Shown in pieces: positions 1 to 16,388 of a stretch of 64,000 bases of DNA. The notes under the pieces are model-generated. The model was given only the letters and a program-made list of their open reading frames with translations. It searched no databases and was not told where the DNA came from. Both the position numbers and the translations under genes were made by a program. Origin of the DNA: Dioscorea cayenensis subsp. rotundata (lineage: Eukaryota; Streptophyta; Magnoliopsida; Dioscoreales; Dioscoreaceae); NCBI RefSeq assembly GCF_009730915.1, contig NC_052481.1, forward strand, positions 372,001 to 436,000. The letters run 5' to 3'. Numbering within the stretch: the first letter of the stretch is position 1; the number at the start of each line of letters is the position of its first letter.

Positions 1-420
1 TCAATTCACCCAAGTTTGGTCCTCAAATCTTGCCGTTAATAGACTTCAATGACTCTCATCAAGGATTCTTCAAATCATATCTCCTTCATTCACACCATGA
101 ATAGATCTTTCTTTAATTAAGCTCCACCATATTTAGTTTTCAATCAAATCACCTAAATATGGTCTTGATATGATCTTGTCTTCAAGTTGTAATGCATTGC
201 CAAAAATAACTCCACCAAGATCTTTAAAATAGCTTCACCATGATCTTCAATATATTTGGCTCCATGTTAGAGACTTACTAAAAATAGCTCCATCAAGATC
301 TTCAAGATGTTTGCCTTGCACTCCAAGTCTCCATGCCATGTCACCATGCTTGCCACGTCATCAATTATGCCTTGTCACCATGGTTGCCACGTCACTTGGT
401 CTAGGTGTCAAATCATGCCA
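1..420. repeat. Degenerate repeat-like tract, no gene
   Basis: The phrase 'agctccaccatgatcttcaa' and variants recur several times (for example around 120-300), and 'gccacgtca' recurs near 350-390. No continuous reading frame with recognisable similarity is present. The composition resembles non-coding parts of old plant retrotransposons, and a similar style of sequence occurs at 22380-22860. Identity is not resolved. Confidence 0.3.
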
Positions 421-429
421 ATAAATAGT

Positions 430-562
430 GCGGTTGCACTAACAGAAAGCAACAGGATATGATAATATATCATATCCATTTGCATACCAAACAAAGGAAA
501 AGCAGCAGGATATGATAGTCCATCATATTCTATCGTTCTTATCATGTCCACCAAACGGGCCC
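430..562. mobile_element. Possible Harbinger-like MITE fragment
   Basis: The right end reads 'accaaacgggccc' followed by TTA, which matches the terminal sequence and TTA target typical of PIF/Harbinger MITEs. A near-perfect inverted segment 'ggatatgat...atcatatcc' lies at 455-477. A matching left terminus is not seen, so this would be a truncated copy. Confidence 0.3.
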
Positions 563-808
563 TTAGATCAATTCGTGATGATTTATGACCATTTATTTTT
601 TTTAATATTTCTACTAAATATCCAAAACTCATCAACCTAAGAAAAGCACTTAAAGAACTAAAAGAAATAAGAAAGAGAGGCACAATAAAGTGAGAGGAAA
701 GGCAATAGGAAGTGGGGCACTCAGATCATTTAACTGTAAAATGCATTTAAGTTTTATACACACCTAAAGAGACTATTGAAGTGGATTGGACCTCATATAT
801 TTTTTGTC

Positions 809-1304
809 GGGTAAATTTTTCTAGTGAATACCTAAGTTTGGTCTTATATCAGTTTGAGCACTAACTTTCAATTTGTATCAAAATGATCACCAAATTTTAA
901 TTTCATTTCTCCAGTGGGGTAATTGGGAATTTCCAGTGGATTTTTGGTGATGTGAACGCCGGAAAGCTTGAGCGGATGCCCTAGGTCCCGCGTCGCCGAC
1001 TCTCCACTCACTACTTAACCATGTGGTGTTTTTGTCGATGTAGAAGGTACGCATTAACTATTGTATGTCCCTCGTGGACCAAAAAGCCACATTGATTAAT
1101 GGGCGAGTTGATGAGTCGTGACATGACCCGAGGGCTCCACGCAAGCTTTCCGGTGTCCACATCACCAAAAATCCACCGGAAACCCTCAATTACCACGCCA
1201 GAGAAATGAAATTAAAATTTGGTGCTCATTTTGATACAAATTGAAAGTTAGTACTCAAACTGATATAAGGCCAAACTTAGGTACTCACTGGAAAAATTTA
1301 CTCA
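809..1304. mobile_element. Non-autonomous fold-back Mutator-like element (MULE)
   Basis: The two ends are long imperfect inverted repeats of roughly 190 bp (left about 809-1000, right about 1115-1304), starting GGGTAAATTTTT on one side and TGAGTAAATTTTT on the other. They are flanked by a perfect 9-bp direct repeat, TTTTTTGTC, at 800-808 and 1305-1313. Long inverted repeats with 9-bp target duplications are the hallmark of Mutator-like elements. The roughly 100-bp core has no transposase, so the copy depends on enzyme supplied elsewhere. The short open frame inside (1011-1196) is mostly inverted-repeat sequence and is not a gene. Confidence 0.8.
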
Positions 1305-1527
1305 TTTTTTGTCTTTAAAATTTAGCTTTTTTAAAATATATATATATATATATATGACTAGACAATATGATGGATTAATTTGAGTTATCCACCTTTAAGT
1401 TTAGAGGTTGATGAGAATGAAATATTAACTCCCCATTATAAAGATAATTAATTAATTTTAATTGTGAATTACATGAATTTTTTCCGGATCCCTCAGGACA
1501 GAATATATCATATATATATATTGGCAC

Positions 1528-2659
1528 GAAATAAAATTTAGTGACAATGTTGTCACGGTATTTGGCACGATTACTAAATCGTGACAATTTTTATCTCGAT
1601 ATTTAGCACCATTTATATTTTCGTCTAAAATTTAGATAAAAAATCGTGACAAAAACCGTGACAAACACATTCGTCACGATTTTTGGCACGGACAATCCTA
1701 AATGATCCAAAAACCATAAAAATGGAGTCCATAGCTTTTGGCACGGTTTTTGACATCGGCCAACCCTAAACCTGTGCCAAAAACCGCGACAAAACACATC
1801 ATACTTTATTTGTCGCGCTTTTGGCAGTACGCGCTTTAAACCGGGCTGCAAAACCGCGCACAATGGAGTCCATGGTATTTGGCACGGTTTTTGCGTATGC
1901 TTTAGTTTTCGACCGTGCGCAAAAACCGCGGACTAAACACATCATCCTTTCTTTTTGTCGACGGATTTTTGCACGGTCAACCTGACCACGATAAAAACCG
2001 TGATAACGGAGTCCATAGATTTTGCGTGCAGTTTTTGGCATCGCTTTAGGGTCGATCGTACAAAAACCGCCGATAAATACATCATCCTTTTTGTCAGCGC
2101 TTTTTGGCACCCGCTGCTTTTAAACCGTGCCACAAACCGTGATAATGGAGTCCATGGTGATTTGGCACGATTTTGGTACATTTTAGTTTTCGACCGCGCC
2201 AAAACCGCGACAAACACATCATCATCGACGGGTTTTGGCACGTTACCCTAAACCGCATATAAAACCGCGATAAATGGAGTCCATAGAGGGCACGGTTTTG
2301 CACACTAGGGTCGACCGCGCCAAAACCGCGATACACATCATCCCTTTTTCTTTTGTCACGGATTTTTGGCACGGTCAACCCTAAACCGCGCCAAAAACCG
2401 CGACAATGTGAGGCCATGGTATTTGGCATGCGCTTTGGGGCACGCTTTTAGGGTCGATCCCGAGCCAAAACCGTGCCAAACACATCATCATGTCACGGGT
2501 TTTTGCAACGGTCAACTCTAAATCATGCCCAAAATCCATGACAATAGAGTTCATGATATTTGCACGGTTTAAGCGTCGATTGCACAAATAACTGCGACAA
2601 CACTCACGACCCTTTTATTTGTCATCGAGCGTTTCGCACGGTTTATAATAATTTTACTC
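1528..2659. repeat. Tandem array of ~137-bp units built from inverted 'ggcacggtttttggcacg' motifs
   Basis: The marker 'ggagtccat' recurs at 1724, 1865, 2008, 2147 and 2275, with degenerate copies near 2408 and 2547, giving a period of 128-143 bp. Each unit contains 'ttttggcacgg' and its inverse 'ccgtgccaaaaa', so single units can fold back. The array is cut off by the assembly gap at 2660. Such subrepeats resemble the subterminal repeats of CACTA-type DNA transposons, but no CACTA terminus was found and the class is inferred. Open frames on either strand are by-products of the repeat. Confidence 0.8.
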
Positions 2660-3659
2660 NNNNNNNNNNNNNNNNNNNNNNNNNNNNNNNNNNNNNNNNN
2701 NNNNNNNNNNNNNNNNNNNNNNNNNNNNNNNNNNNNNNNNNNNNNNNNNNNNNNNNNNNNNNNNNNNNNNNNNNNNNNNNNNNNNNNNNNNNNNNNNNNN
2801 NNNNNNNNNNNNNNNNNNNNNNNNNNNNNNNNNNNNNNNNNNNNNNNNNNNNNNNNNNNNNNNNNNNNNNNNNNNNNNNNNNNNNNNNNNNNNNNNNNNN
2901 NNNNNNNNNNNNNNNNNNNNNNNNNNNNNNNNNNNNNNNNNNNNNNNNNNNNNNNNNNNNNNNNNNNNNNNNNNNNNNNNNNNNNNNNNNNNNNNNNNNN
3001 NNNNNNNNNNNNNNNNNNNNNNNNNNNNNNNNNNNNNNNNNNNNNNNNNNNNNNNNNNNNNNNNNNNNNNNNNNNNNNNNNNNNNNNNNNNNNNNNNNNN
3101 NNNNNNNNNNNNNNNNNNNNNNNNNNNNNNNNNNNNNNNNNNNNNNNNNNNNNNNNNNNNNNNNNNNNNNNNNNNNNNNNNNNNNNNNNNNNNNNNNNNN
3201 NNNNNNNNNNNNNNNNNNNNNNNNNNNNNNNNNNNNNNNNNNNNNNNNNNNNNNNNNNNNNNNNNNNNNNNNNNNNNNNNNNNNNNNNNNNNNNNNNNNN
3301 NNNNNNNNNNNNNNNNNNNNNNNNNNNNNNNNNNNNNNNNNNNNNNNNNNNNNNNNNNNNNNNNNNNNNNNNNNNNNNNNNNNNNNNNNNNNNNNNNNNN
3401 NNNNNNNNNNNNNNNNNNNNNNNNNNNNNNNNNNNNNNNNNNNNNNNNNNNNNNNNNNNNNNNNNNNNNNNNNNNNNNNNNNNNNNNNNNNNNNNNNNNN
3501 NNNNNNNNNNNNNNNNNNNNNNNNNNNNNNNNNNNNNNNNNNNNNNNNNNNNNNNNNNNNNNNNNNNNNNNNNNNNNNNNNNNNNNNNNNNNNNNNNNNN
3601 NNNNNNNNNNNNNNNNNNNNNNNNNNNNNNNNNNNNNNNNNNNNNNNNNNNNNNNNNNN
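2660..3659. other. Assembly gap, exactly 1000 N
   Basis: Exactly 1000 undetermined bases replace the sequence where the tandem array should continue. The round length suggests a placeholder rather than a measured distance. Confidence 0.99.
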
Positions 3660-4310
3660 GTTGGAGTCTAAATTTATTACGATAAAATAAAATCATATTA
3701 GCATTTCCTCAAAAGATGTCAAAATATATATATTAAATTCTCACTTAGTTCAGACATCAAGAAGTAAAAAAACTTTTTTTTGTTAAAACTAGTCCGGAAA
3801 TAAAACATCAAGAACGTATTAAGCCCATCCCAAATTACAACACATATATTGTTTCACAAAGATGCATAAATATTAAAAAAAAAATGAATTTTTCAGATTT
3901 CTTTTATATCACAATACATATATAACAAGTAATCCAATAAGGGGTCAAAATGTCCATATAAAAAAGTTACGCTCTTATTTAACCATTACGAGCTACTAGT
4001 TAATCACAAGCAATAATAAATATATTTTTTAAAACAAGAGGGAGAGAGAGAGAGAGAAGTACTCTCTTGTGAAAAATAAATAGCATCTTAAATACAGTCT
4101 CTGTCAAAGATTCTTATACAACACATCAAGAAGCAACATTTTAGTTACAAGGCCATGAATTCTTAAATCCAAATGACTTGTGCTTTCTCAAAATTAAACA
4201 ATATTCTCTTAAAAAAAAATATAATGAAACCACCTTTTTAAGTATAAAAAACCTCAAATGCATATCCTACTTAAGCTAACACAAAACGTAGATGCAAACT
4301 GTTGGTTGAT
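3660..4310. other. Gene-free AT-rich tract, bZIP 3' flank
   Basis: This stretch holds short homopolymers and a (GA)n tract near 4041-4058. The part nearest 4311 probably contains the 3' UTR of the minus-strand bZIP gene. No other feature is seen. Confidence 0.6.
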
Positions 4311-7582
<3,272 letters not shown>

Positions 7583-7755
7583 CGCTTATAATCAATCAAG
7601 ACAAGACCTCAAAGAGAGAGAAAGAAGATATATAGAGATAGAGGGGTTAAAAAGGAGACGAAATCAAAGAAAAGTTGCCATTTTGGTTGAAGAAGATGAG
7701 CAAGCTCCAAATGTAGATCAATGGCGGAAGGATCGAAGAGAAACGAGAGAGTGAT

Positions 7756-7783
7756 AGAGAGAGAGAGAGAGACAGAGGTCGGC
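7756..7783 (-). promoter_or_regulatory. (GA)n tract in the bZIP 5' UTR/promoter
   Basis: A nearly uninterrupted GA run lies about 175 bp upstream of the inferred start codon, in a purine-rich leader. GA runs are the site class bound by BBR/BPC proteins, and one such gene lies next door. Function here is inferred. Confidence 0.4.
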
Positions 7784-7859
7784 GTTCTTGTTATTATTTC
7801 TTTTTGGATTTTTTTTTTTCTTCTTCTTTTTATTATTATTATTATTATTAATACAAACA

Positions 7860-10200
7860 AATACTAAGTATAAATAAAGAAATAAAAGTCCGGGTTTTAG
7901 GAAAGAAGAAAGAGAGAGAGAGATATAAGGGCCGGGAAGACGCGTGAAATAAAAATGCTCCGTGTTTCATGTTCATTTCATTCCGCATTTGGCTTGATTT
8001 CAATTTCATTCCGACTCGGATTCGGATTCCTTTCACCGCTGATTCAATGAATGCACGTGCTAATGTGTTATACTTAACTTCCTCCCCGTTTTTTTATTAA
8101 CCAGTTCCAGTCCCAGGCCCTCACTGTTTATGCCAAATCTTTACCTAATAATAATATCCAAACAAGGCAAGTTTGTTTTATTTTAAGAAATAAAATAAAA
8201 AACTTAAGTATGACCCAATTATTTAGTTTTAACATATTAAGAATATATACATATATATATATATACACATTTAAATAAAATTTATTTTCATATCTGTAAC
8301 GTAGTATTGTATTATATTTTATGAAACACCCAAAATATTCTATTATAAGAAATATAATCACGATGGAGAAATTTTAGCCATTGATGATGTGATATTAAAT
8401 GTGGTATTGAATAGAAATACACTGATTTAATAAAAAAATTTTAAATGCTTGTCATTTATAATAAATGATTTTAATTGATTATAAGGAACCGATATCCTGC
8501 GAGACAGTGGACCGCAAGGCAGAGTCTCCGGAATTAATTGCGCGACTATAGACAAGGGTATCAATAATTTGCCTAATGACCAACGTGTCCTTTCTATGCA
8601 AGAATCTCATCAATATTTATGTTTTTATTGATTTTTTTCATTTAATTAAAATCCCATTAATCTCGCCAAGACATTAGGACGCTAAAAAAGTAATGAGCTT
8701 AATCATAATTAAATTGGGAATCACTCTAATCAGAAATGAAATCGGTGTTAAGTTTTCGTCACTATAAGTCACAGACATAGTCTAAAAAATAAACTCATTA
8801 ATTGATTTTAAAAAAAAAATTCTATTGAATATTCACAAATTTTAATATGAATATATATATTGACTGAAAAATAGTGGTCAAAATCAACATAGACCAAATA
8901 ATTTAAGCAAGAAAGAAAGTTCATACTTTTAAAATTAAAGCAAAAAAAAAAGTGCATAATTTCTATTTAATCACCAAGGAACAACAAGACACCATATAAT
9001 TAGAGAAAAATTCAGCACTGAATTAATGGAAATTTAAAAATTATAGATACAAATGAAATTAAAATGTTAAGATTAGCCACGACCTAAAGACGAGGTCGGC
9101 GCCTCAATTCCCGTGAAGGGCAATCATCAACTCTGATCTGATGACTTGAGACTTTTATGCAAAAACAACCTTTTTTTTATTTTATATTTTCATTTATTTA
9201 ATAATAGTGTAAAAGTAAAACCTCTTGCCTCGGGAGGTGTACAATGAAGTACCTAACAGCATAATTCTATTGGACATGAGATAAGATTTCAGTAAAACAT
9301 CAATTAATCAATAGTAAATGCATGCATAGTTCATAGTTGGTACTTAGTACCCACACATGCATGCATGCATGGATGCATGCATGTATTGACTGACCACCTC
9401 CTCCCCAGTTCACTAGTCCTTATCTAGTATAAACACGCATGATCTAGTATCTCCAAATCCCTGAAAAATATAATACAAATATAGAAATACCACTAATTTG
9501 TTTGAACATAAATCAGAGATACCCTGATTCCAAATCACTAGCATGTAATCTACCTTGTTTAACAAAAATCACACAACATCATCATCATGAAAACAGAAAG
9601 AATTTCGAAATCCAGAATTACATAATTTAAACATAAACAGAATTGCTTCTGATTTGAAACAAGATCACAAATCAAAGAACTTCCAAATCCGAACTTACCT
9701 CATAGCCCCCTTGTAATTACAAACATTTAATCAAGCATCACCTGGAAAAAAACCATCTCCAACACAATGTTAAATGAACAAAACCGTTGGCAATTTAGAG
9801 GAATTCAAACAATAGTAAGATTCATAGGATAAAACATCAAGTGAGCTAAAAAACCACAATCTCTGCTCTGGAGTGAATGTTTCTGGAATGAAACTTTTTG
9901 CAATAGCTCCATCAGATGCAGATAAAACCAAGTACAGACTGCAGACAATCTGGCAATCAATTGCTAAACTCTACATTCACAAGGAGAATGCAGTATATTC
10001 ACATTCAAGGGGAAAATGTCATGGAGAAAACTAACCACTAAAGAGAACATGACATTGAAGACTACATCATTAGTATTTTAACTAAGACAACCGCTACTGA
10101 TTGATTCTATGGCACCTCTAAACACAATAATGAATCCTTGAATAGAGGACTTGACGCCACAAACAAAACACCCCCACACCCAAAAAAACAAATTTCTGCA
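7860..10200. other. Intergenic, no gene seen
   Basis: The stretch is AT-rich with many stops in all frames. It holds microsatellites such as (AT)n near 8245-8265 and the GCAT repeat at 9353-9384. The part next to 10201 should contain the 3' UTR of the minus-strand BPC gene. I saw no RNA gene or transposon terminus. Confidence 0.5.
9353..9384. repeat. (GCAT)n microsatellite with RY-like CATGCA motifs
   Basis: Tandem 'gcat' units create several overlapping CATGCATG sequences. CATGCA is the core of the RY element bound by B3-domain factors, but a plain microsatellite explains the pattern. Confidence 0.6.
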
Positions 10201-12026
10201 TCACTTGATAGTGACATAGCGATTAGTCCCATGTTTTGCCCAGTGGTCCCGGAGATCTAGAGGCATTGAGAGGTCGTGTCCTTCAGCAGCGAGACGAGTG
10301 AGAAGCTTGTTGAAGGCACTGCCACTCATCTTCCGTCCACCTACACGAGAATGTCGCTTGTTAGGAACCACAGGAAGAGGGTACTCTGACAGAGTTGTGG
10401 TGCAGCATGATGACTGCCACCCACCACTTCCCCACTTGTAGCATTGCCGGGGAATGCCGGTGCATGAGCACACAGGCACTGGCATGGTCGACTCATCAAA
10501 AGCAACCAGATTCAAACCTAGATCCTGGTCCTTCCATATTTGCTGAGTGTTTAAATCTCCCCCACCTCTGGACAACTCCACCAAAGCCTTCTTATTCTTC
10601 CTAGGTGATTTTGATGTCTTCTTGTGGGAAGTAGCTTGTAACCCTGGTTCTTTTTTTCATCCGCTTAACGAGGTGAACCTTTGTGCCACTGTGTGAAGCG
10701 GCAGGTAAAGGCAATGCATCACATACGTGCATCACTCTTGCAGGGTCATCTGGCGCAGCAGATGATTGTGGTGGTAAAGGGAGAGCTTGAGGTAGGTGGT
10801 GGTGGTTATGGGTGTGCTTCATTGTCCCATGATCCAAAGGGCATCCATGCCTGTTGTTATTGTAGAAACCATTCTCACGAGCATTCTCAAGCACAGCAAT
10901 GGCATTGTCACGCTCCATTATAGCCTTGTTCAGCTCAGCCATTGCAGCATGGAGGTCAAGGATCGCTTTGTCTCTCTCAGCAAAAGCAGCTTTCCTCTCA
11001 CAGAAGGCAAGTTCCCGATCCTGAACTGCACGGTCACGCTCGGCCCCAATGGCCATGAGTTTCAGATTATTTTGGTCCTTTGTTTGATGTTGAGACATCA
11101 TCCACTGCAGTGTCAACAATAGAAGAAAGATCATAAGAAAGTCTCCAAACCAGGAGTCCATGCATTGCTCACCAACTACACACATCTTGTATTTTCATAG
11201 GAAAGACAGGTAAAATTAAAGCGCTATGATTCAGATTAGACTAGCCATGGCGTTAGATAACATCAAATCCTGAAAGTGTGTAAGATCAACACCTACAATT
11301 CTAGTTCACAACTTTCACGGCAGCACTTCTGTTGTTGTAAACTATTCTACTCACCAAAACTTGAGTTTTCATCAACTAGACAAATGTGTAGAAAAGAAGG
11401 ATTCATATCCAAATGCAAATGCACATATTGGTATCACATTAGCCTAGCACAATAAAGACATTTTTTAATGCACCCATTTTGACCGCTCCAGCTTAATTTG
11501 GCATGCAAACATATATATTCTCGTCACAAAAAAGGAAAAATAAAAAAACGAGGCTACCCAGAACAAAGGCATCAGGAAATTTGCTTCATCCTTATAGGAA
11601 ACCAATTGAAGGAATCAGCAATCAATGTTAAGCCAGACATCCACACTGAGCACGAATAGATGATGGCTATAAACGTGTCCCAACTAAAGGATAGATATTG
11701 TCAATGGTGACTGCATTTATCAATATATTTATGAATAGAAAATCAAGTTAACCTAAAAATGGATTACGACAACATTCCAATGTCTGCTTTTGTTTTTTTT
11801 GTTTATGTTTGAGTACACAAACATAGGCAGCTCACCTCGATAAGGAACTAGCAATACTAAAGATTTATATTATAAAAGGCAGAGCTAATTGAATACCCTT
11901 AACAGCTACATAACATAAGTAACAAAATAAGCCATGACAACCTGAGAACCAAATATTTCTGATGAAAACTACCTGGGTGTGAACTGACTTGTGCCTTCCG
12001 TTTTCTCTATGGCTACTGCCATCCAT
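10201..12026 (-). CDS. BPC: BBR/BPC group II GAGA-binding transcription factor (two coding exons; one frameshift)
   Basis: Coding exon 1 (11973-12026) gives an 18-residue N-terminus ending SVHTQ. Exon 2 (10201-11104) resumes with [13 protein letters not shown]. The product would be 318 residues. Residues ~33-90 form the alanine-zipper/coiled coil of group II members (repeats of [28 protein letters not shown]). The last ~115 residues are the zinc-finger-like DNA-binding domain, with the cysteine cluster [19 protein letters not shown], the CC pair, and the C-terminus [10 protein letters not shown]. Family members bind GA repeats in the nucleus and recruit Polycomb-type repressors. The reading frame breaks once at a T7 run (10651-10657). 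Removing one base restores [20 protein letters not shown], the expected basic linker. A long 5' UTR intron lies upstream. Confidence 0.93.
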
Positions 12027-14320
12027 TTCTGCATCTACTTTTCGTACAGAAGGAAGCAAAAGCTTCTACAGCCTGTTGAAGACTGAAGTTTTCAAGAACA
12101 AGCACATTGAGAGGGAAAGAGGAGGAGGGAGAGCTCAAAATTATAACTGAATTCAAGATAAACTTCTCTTCAAACAAGACACCAACGGCATACAAAACTG
12201 CTGATCAAAGGAAATACTCTTAGGATGCAAGTCAATCATGCGGTTCTTCAAATAATAAAAATATGATATAAGAAGTACTTTGAATCAAAGGAAATACTTG
12301 TGCCTTTCCATCAGGCATAATGACTTATGATAATGAATACATTTTTCTCTGATCTACAAATAAGCAGCTAATAAACATGTAGGTGACTGTTGATATCAGT
12401 TACAAGATATAATTATGTCTGTTGGAACAAACCAGATATTTTCAAATCCAACAAAAAAAAAGACTAAGATAAAAGATAAACCACAAATATGTAAACGATT
12501 TCCCGCATTTATGTCTAAAATACGACAAAGCTGTCAAAATCCCAGTGGGAAGAAACAAAATAACAATTCTCAGCATATCTAGCATTGGACATCCCTTCTT
12601 CATAGGATAATAAAATGACACTAAACAAATAAGTTTGCAATAAAACTTCAACAAAGACAAGTACTCTTTTATATGATTCATTCATTCTACATAATGGATC
12701 TAACTGGAATCAAGTTATGTATATATAATATATACCAAGACAATGTTCCCCAAACACAACTCATGCTTCACCAAATTCTAGAACCTACAAAAGAGAGACA
12801 CGGCCATGTTAGGTTGTTGATCTTACACCCTCACAATGAAATAAACCACTTGGGAGATGCTTTCAACAGCCTCCTACATCCCCCTACATAAAATGCCTCA
12901 CAGAAAACAAAATGAAGTTACAGTTTCATACATGCATTCTTTGCGCTTAGTATGTTTAAGGTTGAGTGGAAATTTAATTTATGTCATTCATATAACAAAC
13001 AACTTCCATAGTCATCTAGATGTTGTTGGCTACAACCATAAAAGATCCAACTTCTCTTCTTTTGTCCAGCGAAAAAATCTTGTTAAATAAGTTGCCAACT
13101 AATGTATTTAGACAAAAAGAAATTGGGTATATAAGATAATAGCTCTGAAGAAACGAATTCCAAACCTACACTTTTGGTATGAAGCATAAGCTTATGGTAA
13201 ATGAAAGTCAACTAACTTAGCTGATCCGAATATGTCAACAAGCTAAAATCCAATCCTGGTGATTCACATTAAAACAGAGCAATCTTAAATAAGTGAAATT
13301 TTGCATGTTAAATTCCCCAGCTTTAAGTCTTGCCACAACCCAAGATCCTCCATTTAATAACCAAACCTTCAGTAGGTCTTTGAAATGTTAGAGAAAAATA
13401 AGGGCTTGATTTTCATGGTAGGGGAGTTTAACACAGGCAATCTTGATGGCCCAGGTATAGTGTCAACAAGCTTACCAAACTTGATAGTTTAAAGATGCCC
13501 AAAAAACATAACTTGTATTATAAACTACTCACAAAAAACTCTTCTGCCAACCTCTTCTTCTCCTAAACTTGTATCAGGTAATGAAATAATTTTAGAGAAC
13601 CAAATGTTCTGAAAAGGATACCACTCTCGGAACAAAATAGTAACTAGAAATCATTAAGAAAAAAAAAACTCACTTTTTATCATCTTCTCTCACTTTTCCT
13701 CTTACAAGGGACTAAAGGCAGCTTTCAACTGAACACTAATAGCATCAACGGAAGTAAACTACACTTTGGACGAAGAGGAAAAAAAAAAGAGAGAGGATAA
13801 TTAAAAAGTAAACCCTAAACCCAACGAAACATAAGACTTGATGTCACCGATGCACCGCAGCAGCTCCGATGACAAACCTTAAAACGATGCTTATAAAACT
13901 CCTCATAAACATCTCCGGAAAGAGATGATCAATCAAAACACAACAAAGAAATAAAAATTCCCAAAAACAAAGACGAGAGCGGAGAGAGGAAGAGTGAAAA
14001 CGAGACAAATGCCACGGCATGAGAGAAATAGTAAAAAGGTAGGAAAAGGGAAGGGAAAAGAGAAAAGAGAACGGGCGGTAGAAGAGAAACAGAGAGAGAG
14101 AGAGAATAGTACCTGAGGATGACGAGGATGGTTGTCGTAGGAGAGAAAGTGGTGGAGTTTGGAATCTCTCTGTGTCTTCTCCACTGCCACTGGTTTCGTT
14201 TCGATCGCCCCTTGGCTTGGCTTGGCTTGGCTTGGCTGGGCTAGCTGGCTTGTTCAATTTCTTCGCCTCTTCAAAAGTCCTCTTCCTCCTCCTCCTCAAC
14301 TGTGACGTGCCAGAGGAGAT
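12027..14320 (-). other. BPC 5' UTR: leader intron and non-coding first exon
   Basis: A purine-rich leader exon lies at about 14112-14320 with a good donor (CAG/GTACTATTC) at 14111. A plausible acceptor lies about 35-60 bp upstream of the start codon near 12060, giving a leader intron of about 2 kb. Large 5' UTR introns are common in BPC genes. The intron has a CT/GA tract at about 14092-14105 just after the donor. The leader exon contains five tandem CTTGG pentamers at about 14212-14235. Open frames here have no recognisable similarity. Confidence 0.6.
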
Positions 14321-15261
14321 GCTCCCAATGGGCCAACCAACCCCTCAACCCTTTTCGGCCCAAAGAAACGCTCGCTTAATAAAACTTGTTCTTTTTTATT
14401 ACATATATATATATATTTTATTTTATTTTAATCTGCATGTTTGCTGTTGTTATTGCCTTATTGATGTTTTTTTGTTTCCAGATATTAAATAATATAATAA
14501 GTGAAATAATGGATTACTAAGACTAGAATTTCATTTTTAAATATTGAAAAGCGAACTAAAACGTCATAACCCTATTTAACACATACATACATAGCTTATC
14601 GTAGCCATTAGGTTCGATTAACAAGTAAATACACAAAATCAACGGCAGTTAATTGACGACAATCACAGAATAGAAACATTGACACGGAAACTTTCCACTT
14701 CAACCACCCCTTAACAAAAATTGAAAAAGCCAAACCCGTATAAAACTACGAAAAACATCACAACCCAAATACAGATTCAAGGTATAACTGATCCAAGTCA
14801 ACAACTGACCTGTCGGCATCAAAGCAACTCTTCCAAAAGAAAACTCAGTTTTCCCACTTCACAGATAACAATAACACGGTTAAAAATTTTCATCCGATCT
14901 ACCAACCACATTGATTTCCCAATTTCGGCAAGAAATCACACCTCCGCTTTCACAACGTACGTCAACAACCGACACATACCACACAGCGCCAGAAACAACA
15001 TTGATCGCAATAAACATAAAGAAATTGAAATGCACGGCATTTATGCTTCATTCCATCCACCAAATCAAACAGCAAAATTAAACATCACAAAAGAGAGAAC
15101 TTCCCATTAATTAACTAAGTTCTTTTAAATCCCCACATAAAGAATATACAAGAAACTAAACCTACAATTCAAAACAAAAAAAAAAAAAGGCCCTAATTTT
15201 CAGATCTAAGGATCATGGACGACGGTAACAGGTAGACAATTTCAGATGATTACACGCTTAA
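14321..15261. other. Intergenic between BPC and H3.3
   Basis: This is the upstream flank of the BPC gene and the 3' flank of H3.3. The plus-strand open frame at 14721-15110 has biased, unrecognised composition and no homology signal. I see nothing else here. Confidence 0.5.
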
Positions 15262-15876
<615 letters not shown>

Positions 15877-15952
15877 CTAGGGTTTCTCCTCTACCGATCT
15901 GGAAATTTTGGGAAAAAGTGTTTAGTGAGAGAAAGGAAATTGTATGTTTGCA

Positions 15953-15963
15953 GCTTTATATAT
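15953..15963 (-). promoter_or_regulatory. TATA box of H3.3
   Basis: Read on the minus strand the site is CTATATATAAAG, about 107 bp upstream of the H3.3 start codon. It is preceded by a short (GA)n run. Position and sequence fit a core promoter with a leader of roughly 75 nt. Confidence 0.6.
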
Positions 15964-15969
15964 AGAGAG

Positions 15970-16357
15970 AGAGTTCCAGTCATGGATAGAATCGAACGGT
16001 GGAGATTTGCTTTATAAAAACACACAATCCGTGGACTTTGTTCTGATTGGTTGAGACGATTCAATACGGATCACTGTAAGTTTGTCCTGGTTTTGAGAAC
16101 TGATGAGATTGATGGGCAAAATTGTATGGCTGTCAATCACGAGGTAAGTTTGATGGTGGTGATCGTTGAACGGATCATCGGGTGACCAGTTTGGAATTCG
16201 TAACGGAGTTAGACCGAGTCCTAGTTTGGACCGGCTCGAGTCGTGAGTTTATCACGTAGACGTCACACGGTTGGACCCGTCTTCCAGAAAATAGCTTTGA
16301 GAAGTTGGTAAACTATATACGTGTTGTTCTTTTTCCATATTTGATATTTCAAACCAA

Positions 16358-16388
<31 letters not shown>

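Noticed and set aside
1603-2587. Overlapping open frames in the tandem array
   Set aside because: They repeat the same short phrases in several frames and follow the DNA repeat, with no conserved protein motif.
2560-3696. Long open frames on both strands crossing 2660-3659
   Set aside because: They consist almost entirely of undetermined bases from the 1000-N gap and carry no sequence information.
14721-15110. Plus-strand 129-codon open frame upstream of BPC
   Set aside because: Composition is biased, there is no recognisable domain, and it lies in flanking non-coding DNA between two minus-strand genes.
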